Source: Betaproteobacteria bacterium GR16-43 (GTDB taxonomy: Bacteria > Pseudomonadota > Gammaproteobacteria > Burkholderiales > Usitatibacteraceae). From it: a stretch of DNA of 64,000 bases. Location: NCBI GenBank assembly GCA_001953215.1, contig CP019169.1, forward strand, positions 3,720,001 through 3,784,000, in the 5' to 3' direction. Each line of letters starts with the position of its first letter. Position 1 is the first letter of the stretch. Position numbers and translations under genes: made by a program. This document shows, in pieces, positions 61,601-64,000 of this stretch. Below the pieces are notes generated by a model. That model was not told the DNA's origin, searched no databases, and saw only the letters and a program-made list of their open reading frames with translations.

Positions 61601-64000
61601 TGGGCAGCGTGTCGCCCACCGCGATGCCGGATTGCGCCGGATTCGTGCCGCTGTTGGTCAGCGTGAAGACCAGCGTGGTCGTCGCGTTGTCGTTGATCGA
61701 GGCCGCGCCGAAGGTCTTGGCCACGCCGGGCGCCACCGTGTTCACCACGAGGCACTGGGCGGTCGAAGTATTGGTGGCGTTGGTCGTCGTGACCGAGGCC
61801 GCCGCGTTGGTGAAGGCCGCCGGCGTTGCCGCGCACGAGGCATTCACCTGCGTCGCCTGGTTCGTGACCCCCGAGACCGTGACCGTGCAGCTCGCCGTGC
61901 CCGCGGTCATCGCCACGCCCGTGATGCCCGACAGGACCCGCGTGCCCGCGTTGTACGCCGCCGTGGCCGGGCCCGAGCAACCGGCCGAGTACGCGACGGC
62001 CGGCGTGGCGCTGTTCAATTGCAGGCCCGTCGGCAGCGTGTCGCCCACCGCGATGCCGGACTGCGCCGGGCTCGAACCGCTGTTGGTCAACGTGAACACC
62101 AGCGTGGTCGTCGCGGCATCGTTGATCGCCGCCGCGCCGAAGGTCTTGGCCACCGAAGGCGCGACCGTGTTCACCACGAGGCACTGCGCCGTCGAGGTGT
62201 TGGTGGCGTTGGTCGTCGTGACCGAGGCGGCCGCGTTGGTGAAGGCCGCCGGCGTCGCGGCGCAGGAGGCATTCGTCTGCGTCGCCGTGTTGGTGAGTCC
62301 GGAGACCGTGATCGTGCACGACGCGGTGCCCGAGCTCATCGTGACGCCGGTGATGCCGGAAAGGACGCGCGTGCCGGCGTTGTACGCGGCCGTCGCGGGA
62401 CCGGCGCAGCCTGCGGAATACGCAACCGCCGGCGTGGCGCTGTTCAGGCGCAGGCCCGTCGGCAGCGTGTCACCGACCGCGATGCCCGCTTGCGCCGGAT
62501 TGGTCCCGCTGTTGGTCAGCGTGAAGACCAGCGTGGTTGTCGCGTTGTCGTTGATCGAGGCCGCGCCGAAGGTCTTGGCGACCGACGGCGCAACGATATT
62601 CACCACGAGGCACTGGGCCGTCGAAGTGTTGGTGGCGTTGGTCGTCGTGACCGAGGCCGCCGCGTTGGTGAAGGCCGCGGGAGTCGCCGCACACGAGGCG
62701 TTGACCTGCGTGGCCTGGTTCGTGACGCCCGAGACGGTGATCGTGCAGCTCGCGGTCCCCGCGGTCATCGCGACACCCGTGATGCCCGAAAGCACGCGCG
62801 TGCCGGCGTTGTACGCCGCGGTCGCGGGGCCCGAGCAGCCGGCCGAGTACGCGACCGCCGGCGTGGCGCTGTTGAGTTGCAGGCCCGTGGGCAGCGTGTC
62901 GCCGACGGCGATGCCGGACTGCGCCGGGCTCGTGCCGCTGTTCGTGAGCGTGAAGACGAGCGTCGTCGTCGCGGCGTCGTTGATCGAGGCGGCGCCGAAG
63001 GTCTTGGCCACGCTCGGGTTCACGCGGTTCACGACGAGGCAGACATCGGCCATGCCGGTCGTGGCCACGCGCGTGAGGCCACCGAGGTCGGCCGCGCCGT
63101 TGGTGAAGTTCGCGGCCGGACAGGCGGCGTTCACCTGCGTCGCGGCATTGGTCATGCCCGCCACGGTCACCGTGCAGCTCGCGGTGGCATTGGCGATCGC
63201 GATGCCGGAGAGCGTGAGCACGCCGGTGCCGGCCACGTAGGCAGCGGTCGCCGGGCCGGAGCAACCGGCCGAATACGTGAGCGCGGGCGTGGCGGAGTTG
63301 ATCGCCAGGCCGCTGCGCAGCGTGTCGGTGAAGCCGATGCCGGCCTGGGCCGGGTTGCCGGCGCCGTTGGTGAACGTATAGATGAGCGTCGTCGCGGCGC
63401 CGTCGTTGATCGAGGCGGCGCCGAAGGCTTTCGCGACGGTCGCCTGCACGACGGTGAGCGTCGCACCGGCCGCGGTGGCGGTTCCGGCGTTCGCGGTGGT
63501 CACCGAACCGGTCGAGTTGACGTAGCTGCCCGCGGTGGGCGCGGAGACGTTGACGGTCACCGTGCACGATCCGCTGGCGGGAACCGTGGCGCCCGAGAGC
63601 GAAACGCTGGTGCCGTTGTTCGCCGCGGTGAGGGTCGGACCGCCGGCGCACGTCGTGGCGCCACTCGCGGCCGCGGTGTTGACCATGCCGGCCGGATACG
63701 TGTCGGAGAAGGCCACGCCGGTGACAGCAGTCGCGTTCGAGTTCGTGAGCGTGATCGTGAGGACCGAGGTCTGGTCCACGCCGACCGTGGTGGGCGCGAA
63801 CGCCTTGGCCACCGTGATCAGGTTCAGGACCGTGAGCGTGCCGCTGGCCGAGGCGCCGGTGCCGGAGTTGCTCGTCGTGACGGTGCCGGTGTTGTTGAGC
63901 TTGGCGCCGCCCGTCGTCGCGGTGACGCTCACCGAGACCACGCAGCTTCCGCCCGCGGGAATGGTGCCGCCCGTGAGCGCCAGGGTATTCCCGCCCGCGG
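40614..64000 (-). CDS. giant tandem-repeat secreted/surface protein (DUF11-like repeats), N-terminus outside window
   Basis: One frame runs from the right edge to a TGA at 40614, giving 7,794 complete codons. Upstream of a GTG at 63941 it still reads repeat-like sequence (NTLALTGGTIPAGGSC), so the true start lies beyond the window. From N to C: two divergent beta-sandwich repeats (63012-64000); 46 units of 143 residues (43278-63011); then 887 residues of divergent repeats, including LSKVFTPAAI, LTKAFGAATV, LTKSFTPAAI and DUF11-like units (LAIVKSAPATIVTG, LTLTKTHAGNFTVG, LVLSKAVRNVTQG), ending TVTYQVRVQP. The repeats are rich in Ala, Thr, Asn, Ser and Gly, nearly free of glutamate, and have four cysteines each. 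No LPXTG, PEP-CTERM or autotransporter barrel is visible at the C-terminus. An extracellular, disulfide-stabilised fibre or adhesin is the likely role, but this is inference. Confidence 0.9.
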   Translation of the reverse strand, partial: AGGNTLALTGGTIPAGGSCVVSVSVTATTGGAKLNNTGTVTTSNSGTGASASGTLTVLNLITVAKAFAPTTVGVDQTSVLTITLTNSNATAVTGVAFSDTYPAGMVNTAAASGATTCAGGPTLTAANNGTSVSLSGATVPASGSCTVTVNVSAPTAGSYVNSTGSVTTANAGTATAAGATLTVVQATVAKAFGAASINDGAATTLIYTFTNGAGNPAQAGIGFTDTLRSGLAINSATPALTYSAGCSGPATAAYVAGTGVLTLSGIAIANATASCTVTVAGMTNAATQVNAACPAANFTNGAADLGGLTRVATTGMADVCLVVNRVNPSVAKTFGAASINDAATTTLVFTLTNSGTSPAQSGIAVGDTLPTGLQLNSATPAVAYSAGCSGPATAAYNAGTRVLSGITGVAMTAGTASCTITVSGVTNQATQVNASCAATPAAFTNAAASVTTTNATNTSTAQCLVVNIVAPSVAKTFGAASINDNATTTLVFTLTNSGTNPAQAGIAVGDTLPTGLRLNSATPAVAYSAGCAGPATAAYNAGTRVLSGITGVTMSSGTASCTITVSGLTNTATQTNASCAATPAAFTNAAASVTTTNATNTSTAQCLVVNTVAPSVAKTFGAAAINDAATTTLVFTLTNSGSSPAQSGIAVGDTLPTGLQLNSATPAVAYSAGCSGPATAAYNAGTRVLSGITGVAMTAGTASCTVTVSGVTNQATQVNASCAATPAAFTNAAASVTTTNATNTSTAQCLVVNTVAPGVAKTFGAASINDNATTTLVFTLTNSGTNPAQSGIAVGDTLPTGLRLNSATPAVAYSAGCAGPATAAYNAGTRVLSGITGVTMSSGTVSCTVTVSGLTNTATQTNASCAATPAAFTNAAASVTTTNATNNSTAQCLVVNTVAPSVAKTFGAASINDNATTTLVFTLTNSGSSPAQAGIAVGDTLPTGLRLNSATPAVAYSAGCAGPATAAYNAGTRVLSGITGVTMTAGTASCTVTVSGLTNAATQVNGSCAATPAAFTNASASVTTTNATNTSTDQCLVVNTVAPSVAKTFGAASINDAAATTLVFTLTNSGTNPAQSGIAVGDTLPTGLQLNSATPAVAYSAGCAGPATSAYNAGTRVLSGITGVTMSSGTASCTITVSGLTNQATQVNASCAATPAAFTNAAASVTTTNATNTSTAQCLVVNTVAPSVAKTFGAASIADTATTTLRFTLTNSGTNPAQSGIAVGDTLPTGLQLNSATPAVAYSAGCAGPATAAYNAGTRVLSGLTGITMSSGTSSCVVTLAGLTNQATQVNASCAATPAAFTNAAASVTTTNATNTSTDQCLVVTTVAPTVAKTFGAASINDAATTTLVFTLTNQGSNPAQSGIAVGDTLPTGLQLNSATPAVAYSAGCAGPATAAYNAGTRVLSGLTGITMSSGTASCTVTVAGLTNAATQTNASCAATPAAFTNAAASVTTTNATNTSIDRCLVVNTVAPSVAKTFGAASINDNATTTLVFTLTNSGTNPAQSGIAVGDTLPTGLQLNSATPAVAYSAGCAGPATAAYNAGTRVLSGITGVTMSSGTASCTITVSGLTNAATQTNASCAATPAAFTNAAASVTTTNATNTSIDRCLVVNTVAPSVAKTFGAASINDAATTTLVFTLTNSGSNPAQAGIAVGDTLPTGLQLNSATPAVAYSAGCAGPATAAYNAGTRVLSGITGVTMSAGTASCTVTVSGVTNQATQVNASCAATPAAFTNAAASVTTTNATNTSTAQCLVVNTVAPSVAKTFGAVSITDAGTTTLVFTLTNSGTNPAQSGIAVGDTLPTGLQLNSATPAVAYSAGCAGPATAAYNAGTRVLSGITGVTMAAATASCTITVSGLTNAATQTNASCAATPAAFTNLAASVTTTNATNTSIDRCLVVNPGTPSVAKTFGAATIVDAAATTLVFTLTNSGTNPAQSGIAVGDTLPTGLQLNSATPAVAYSAGCAGPATAAYNAGTRVLSGITGVTMTAGTANCTITVSGLTNAATQTNASCAATPAAFTNAAASVTTTNATNTSIDRCLVVNPGTPSVAKTFGAASINDAAATTLVFTLTNSGTNPAQSGITFGDTLPTGLRLNSATPAVAYSAGCAGPATAAYNAGTRVLSGITGVTMTAGTASCTVTVAGLTNTATQTNASCAATPAAFTNLSASVTTTGVTNTSIDRCLVVNTVAPSVAKTFGAAAINDGATTTLVFTLTNSGSNPAQAGIAVGDTLPTGLQLNSATPAVAYSAGCAGPATGAYNAGTRVLSGITGVTMTAGTASCTVTVSGVTNQATQVNASCAANPAAFTNLGASVTSTNATNTSTDQCLVVNRVNASVTKTFGAASINDNATTTLVFTLTNSGTNPAQSAITVGDTLPTGLRLNSATPAVAYSAGCSGPATAAYNAGTRVLSGLTGLAMTAGTASCTVTVSGLTNAATQTNASCAANPAAFTNLSASVTTTGVTNAATDQCLVVNATAPNVAKTFGAASINDAAATTLVFTLTNSGSNPAQSGIVVGDTLPTGLRFNSATPGVAYSAGCAGPATAAYNAGTRVLSGITGLTMTAGTSSCVVTLAGLTNTATQVNASCAANPAAFTNASASVTTTNANNTSTDQCLVVNTVAPTAAKTFGAASIADGATTTLVFTLTNQGTNPAQSGIALGDTLPTGLQLNSATPAVAYSAGCAGPATAAYNAGTRVLSGLTGVTMTAGTASCTVTVSGVTNQATQVNASCAANPAAFTNLAASVTTTNATNASIDRCLVVNASSPNVAKTFGAAAINDNVPTTLVFTLTNSGTNPAQSGIAVGDTLPTGLQLNSATPAVAYSAGCAGPATAAYNAGTRVLSGLTGITMSSGTASCTVTVAGLVNQAGQVNASCAANPAAFTNASASVTTTNANNTSTDQCLVVNRVNPSVAKTFGVGTIADGAATTLVFTLTNSGSNPAQSAITAGDTLPTGLQLNSATPAVAYSAGCAGPATAAYNAGTRVLSGITGVTMTVGTASCTITVAGLTNQATQVNASCAANPAAFTNLSASVTTTGVTNASTDQCLVVTRANPNVAKTFGAVSIADAGTTTLVFTLTNTGTNPAQSGITFGDTLPTGLQLNSATPAVAYSAGCAGPATAAYNAGTRVLSGITGVTMSAGTASCTATVSGLTNQTGQVNASCAANPAAFTNLAASVTTTGAGNTSIDRCLVVTTIAPTVAKTFGAASITDAAATTLVFTLTNQGTNPAQAGIAVGDTLPTGLQLNSATPAVAYSAGCAGPATAAYNAGTRVLSGITGVTMSVGTASCTITVSGLTNAATQTNASCAANPAAFTNLSASVTTTNATNASIDRCLVVNPGTPNVAKTFAAGTIADGASTSLVFTLTNSGTNPAQSGLTFGDTLPTGLALNSATPAVAYSAGCSGPATAAYNAGTRVLSGLTGVAMTAGTASCTVTVAGLTNQAGQVNASCAANPAAFTNLATSVTTTGVTNTSIDRCLVVTAGTPTVAKTFGAGTITDGAATTLVFTLTNSGTNPAQSGISVGDTLPTGLAINSATPAVAYSAGCSGPATAAYNAGTRVLSGITGVAMTVGTASCTVTVAGLTNAATQVNASCAANPAAFTNLSASVTTTGATNASTDVCLVVNRVNPNVAKTFGAGTIADGAATTLVFTLTNTGTNPAQAGITVGDTLPTGLLLNSATPAVAYSAGCSGPATAAYNGGTRVLSGLTGIAMTAGTASCTVTVAGLTNAATQTNASCAANPAAFTNLSASVTTTGAGNTSTDQCLVVTRANPNVAKTFGTGSIADGGITTLVFSLTNSGTNPAQAGITVGDTLPTGLRLNSATPAVAYSAGCSGPATAAYNAGTRVLSGLTGLAMTAGTAGCTVTVAGLTNAVGQVNASCAANPAAFTNLAASITTTGVNNTSGDVCLVVGAVVPTVAKTFGAASINDNATTTLVFTLANQGTNPAQAGIAVGDTLPTGLRLNSATPAVAYSAGCAGPATAAYNAGTRVLSGLTGISMTVGTTSCTVTVAGLTNIATQTNASCAANPAAFTNLAASVTATNATNAATDQCLVVNTVAPSVAKTFGAGTIADGAATTLVFTLTNSGSNPAQSGITVGDTLPTGLQLNSATPAVAYSAGCAGPATAAYNAGTRVLSGITGVTMSAGTASCTVTVSGLTNQATQVNASCAANPAAFTNLSASVTSTNATNTSTDQCLVVTRANPGVAKTFGAGTIADGSSTTLLFTLTNSGTNPAQSGITVGDTLPTGLQLNSATPAVAYSAGCAGPATAAYNAGTRVLSGLTGLTMSAGTASCVVTVAGLANQAGQVNASCAANPAAFTNSAAAVTTTGATNTSTDVCLVITTVAPTAAKTFGAVSIADGGTTSLVFTLANNGTNPAQSGIALGDTLPTGLQLNSATPAVAYSAGCSGPATAAYNAGTRVLSGLTGIAMTSGTASCTVTIAGVTNQSGQVNASCAANPAAFTNLAASVTTTVATNASVDRCLVVTSTPPGVAKTFGAATITDGNATTLVFTLTNTGTNPPQSGISVGDTLPTGLQLSSATPAVAYSAGCAGPATAAYNAGTRVLSGITGVTMATGTASCTITVAGLTNQATQVNGSCAANPAAFTNLAAGVTATGATNTSIDRCLVVNSVNPNVAKTFALGTIADGASTSLVFTLTNQGTNPAQSGITAGDTLPTGLQLNSATPAVTYSAGCSGPATAAYNAGTRVLSGLTGVAMTAGTASCTVTVAGLTNQAGQVNASCAANPAAFTNLAASVTTTGANNTSIDRCLVVTTGAPTAAKTFGAVSIADGGTTSLVFTLANTGTNPAQSGIALGDTLPTGLAINSATPAVAYSAGCSGPATAAYNAGTRVLSGLTGIAMTVGTASCTVTVAGVTNQSGQVNASCAATPAAFTNLATSVTTTVATNASVDRCLVVTSAPPNVAKTFGAAAITDGNATTLLFTLTNTGTNPPQSGITVGDTLPTGLAINSATPAVAYSAGCAGPATAAYNAGTRVLSGITGVTMTTGTASCTITVAGLTNAATQTNASCAANPAAFTNSAAAVTTTAANNTSTDQCLVVNRVNPNVAKTFGAGTIADGAATTLVFTLTNTGTNPAQSAITVGDTLPTGLQISSATPAVAYSAGCSGPATAAYNAGTRVLSGLTGLAMTAGTASCTVTVAGVTNQSGQVNASCAANPAAFTNLSASVTTTGASNGSTDQCLVVTSGTPTVAKTFGAATITDGATTTLVFTLANTGTNPAQSGISVGDTLPTGLQLNSATPAVAYSAGCAGPATAAYNAGTRVLSGITGVTMTVGTASCTVTVSGLTNAATQTNASCAANPAAFTNLAASVTATGATNASIDRCLVVNRVNPNVAKTFGAGTIADGGATTLVFTFTNQGTNPAQAGITVGDTLPTGLALNSATPAVAYSAGCAGPANAAYNAGTRVLSGLTGITMTAGTASCTATVAGLTNQATQTNASCAANPAAFTNLSASVTTTGASNTSTDVCLVVTAGTPTAAKTFGTGTITDGGTTTLVFTLTNSGSSPAQSGIALGDTLPTGLQLNSATPAVAYSAGCAGPATAAYNGGTRVLSGITGVTMSAGTASCTVTVAGLTNAATQTNASCAANPAAFTNAAASVTTTGATNASIDRCLVVNAVNPGVAKTFGAGTIADGAATTLVFTLTNSGSNPAQSGITVGDTLPTGLQLSSATPAVAYSAGCSGPATAAYNGGTRVLSGITGVTMSAGTAACTITVSGLTNTPTQVNASCAANPAAFTNATASVTTTGATNTSIDRCLVVTSTNASLAKTFGAAAIADNATTTLIFTLTNSGTNPAQSGIAAGDTLPTGLRFNGATPAVAYSAGCSGPATAAYNAGTRVLSGITGVAMTAGTTSCTITVAGLTNAAGQVNASCAANPAAFTNASASVTTTNATNASTDQCLVVSNMGPTVAKTFGAASINDNATTTLVFTLSNQGSNPAQSGVTVGDTLPTGLRLNSATPAVAYSAGCSGPATAAYNAGTRVLSGLTGLAMTAGTASCTVTVAGLTNTATQTNASCAANPAAFTNLSASVTTTGATNSSLDQCLVVNRVNPSVAKTFGAGTIADGAATTLVFTLTNSGSNPAQAGITVGDTLPSGLAINSATPAVAYSAGCSGPATAAYNAGTRVLSGITGVAMTAGTASCSVTVSGVTNQAGQVNASCAANPAAFTNASASVTTTGAANASTDQCLVVTSVAPSVAKTFGTGTITDGAATTLVFTLANTGTNPAQSGIAVGDTLPTGLQLNSATPAVAYSAGCAGPATAAYNAGTRVLSGITGVTMSLGTASCTITVAGLTNAPTQTNASCAANPAAFTNLAASVTTTAATNASVDVCLVVNRVNPNVAKTFGAGTIADGAATTLLFTLTNTGTNPAQSGITVGDTLPTGLQLNSATPAVTYSAGCAGPATAAYNAGTRVLSGITGVTMSAGTASCVVTVSGLTNQAGQVNASCAANPAAFTNASAAVTTTGANNTSTDQCLVVTSAGATVAKTFGAATIADGATTTLVFTLNNSGTNPAQSGISVGDTLPTGLRLNSATPAVAYSAGCAGPATAAYNAGTRVLSGLTGVSMSVGTASCTVTVAGLTNTATQVNASCAANPAAFTNLATSVTTTGATNASLDRCLVVTSTVPNVAKTFGAAAIADGGATTLVFTLTNTGTNPAQSAITVGDTLPTGLQLNSATPAVAYSAGCSGPATAAYNAGTRVLSGLTGVAMTAGTASCTVTVAGVTNQAGQVNASCAANPAAFTNAAAAVTTTGANNTSTDVCLVVTAGTPTVAKTFGAATIADGATTTLVFTLNNSGSNPAQAGIAVGDTLPTGLRLNSATPAVAYSAGCAGPATAAYNAGTRVLSGITGVTMTVGTASCTITVAGVTNQAGQVNASCAANPAAFTNLSTAVTATNATNASVDRCLVVTATAANLSKVFTPAAIDVGGTSTLVFTIANTGSNPPQSGIGFTDTLPVNVTVSGTPNVQSNCPAGGALVNNPAFVSTTATSITVVGAAMNAAVASCEVRVNVTSAVAGNYTNNTTNISGPANIGTVGLTATLAVQPLPVLTKAFGAATVAIGGTSTLTFTIANTAPFAVNRAGLSFTDTLQARINIANPAAPTNNGQCGAPVITAVDATQPFTASAISVNAGQTCTITLTVRGVSAGVAPNAAADVTPVSGLVNGVLPQSITVLGGPTLTKSFTPAAINSGGVSTLLVTITNPNASAITVTSVTDTFPVAPGAGLVRAATPALATSCAGGVVTSTAGSVTLTGGTVPANGSCTFQVDVTAATNGSYVNTIAAGALTTSAGANAAPASATLTVSPVANLAIVKSAPATIVTGAPITYTLTISNAGPDAANGATFADAVPAQVTGVAGACGTPLGGAVCGAVNVAGNNVTGTVTTLPSGGSVVITITGTAGGVGTLSNTATVATPGGVTDPTPGNNTSTANTTILAPDLTLTKTHAGNFTVGVNGVYTLTATNAGTAATSGVVTVVDTLPLGLTFVSATGAGWACASAPPQVTCTSAAVINAAASATPITLTVAVASIAVPSVMNAATVSGGNEPAANNANNGATDNTIVVSAAANTFAPDNAATGAPGSFVLYPHTFNASLAGNVAFSTSNVATPAIAGWTQQIYRDTNCNGTLDGAEGAAVLAAPVAVVPGDQVCIIVRDNIPAAAPLSAQDVISVTSTFNGVQTITRTDTTTVGAAIASSLVLSKAVRNVTQGSATGVTGNARPNDVLEYTITYSNPSAGVVTAVVVNDATPSFTQFLNATCGGGPLPASLTGCSVTSQPAVNGTGPIVWTLTGTLQPGSTGTVTYQVRVQP
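43278..63011 (-). repeat. 46 tandem repeats of exactly 429 bp (143 codons)
   Basis: Measured at the Val codon of the SVAKTFG motif, unit 1 starts at 63011, and the equivalent Leu codon of the first divergent unit (NLSKVFTP) is at 43277. The distance, 19,734 bp, equals 46 x 429 with no remainder; spot checks at 57434, 50999 and 49712 fall on phase. The consensus order in each unit is VAKTFGAASIND..TTLVFTL, NPAQSGI.VGDTLPTGL, NSATPAVAYSAGC, GPATAAYNAGTRVLSG, MTAGTASCTVTV, NASCAA(T/N)PAAFTN, and QCLVVN. Changes are substitutions only. Confidence 0.95.
48426..50999 (-). repeat. higher-order duplication of three repeat units within the array
   Basis: Units 29-31 (49713-50999) and units 32-34 (48426-49712) form a 2 x 1,287-bp duplication. 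Units 29 and 32 share AAKTFGAVSIADGGTTSLVF and TTVATNASVDRCLVV; units 30 and 33 share ITDGNATTL and TGTNPPQSG, combinations found nowhere else in the array. Confidence 0.75.

Noticed and set aside
43278-63011. CRISPR array or satellite DNA
   Set aside because: The period is 429 bp with continuous coding and no spacers, so it is a protein-repeat array.

Overview
This 64 kb window is GC-rich (roughly two-thirds G+C by eye) and densely coded. It carries no rRNA, tRNA, phage or CRISPR locus that I can recognise. Gene families and order point to a betaproteobacterium: sdhCDAB-sdhE-gltA-sucA-sucB next to a GntR gene and a methylcitrate (prp) operon, plus orphan TctC/Bug binding proteins. This placement rests on family knowledge, not on a marker gene.

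Layout. (1) 1-1473: the 3-prime part of a TPR/O-GlcNAc-transferase-like (SPINDLY-type) gene. (2) 1493-10862, minus strand: a TCA-cycle operon read sdhC-sdhD-sdhA-sdhB-sdhE-gltA-sucA-sucB, ending in a small membrane protein; lpd is absent. (3) 10941-11678: a HutC/UTRA GntR regulator. It faces a perfect 14-bp palindrome and an operon on the plus strand (11820-22098): CoA-ester lyase, double-MaoC hydratase, second CoA-ester lyase, prpB, prpC, a DUF4124 protein, prpD, a lipoprotein and aconitase acnA. Together these can hydrate and cleave C4/C5 acyl-CoAs and run the methylcitrate cycle into the TCA cycle. (4) 22276-30801: a fatty-acid-hydroxylase-family gene and two periplasmic-binding-type genes on the minus strand, then a tightly coupled plus-strand operon: AcnA-like paralogue, PrpF-family isomerase, FCD GntR regulator, TctC. 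It looks like a tricarboxylate (possibly trans-aconitate) utilisation module. (5) 30860-40614: a PPOX-fold protein, a small exported protein, DUF47-PiT phosphate uptake, an MFS exporter, a small lipoprotein, an ECF sigma factor with a putative membrane partner, malate dehydrogenase, a GxxExxY protein, an EamA transporter and a degenerate GGDEF protein. (6) 40614 to the right edge, minus strand: one open frame of 7,794 complete codons whose 5-prime end lies outside the window. It contains 46 tandem units of exactly 429 bp (143 aa), then divergent copies and DUF11-like domains.

The most unusual content is non-coding and repetitive. One family of long inverted repeats occurs in three intergenic spots (22109-22245, 36969-37127, 38174-38664), with a related compound copy at 25019-25223. 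The 38174-38664 copy encloses a gene for a PD-(D/E)XK-like GxxExxY protein whose start codon lies inside one arm. The others have only a short loop, which suggests a cargo-bearing element and non-autonomous derivatives. A second palindrome family, with a 22-base shared arm core, sits at 30804-30859 and 35208-35278, each time between convergent genes. The giant repeat protein, translationally coupled to a GGDEF-like membrane protein with a degenerate signature, is the other main item.
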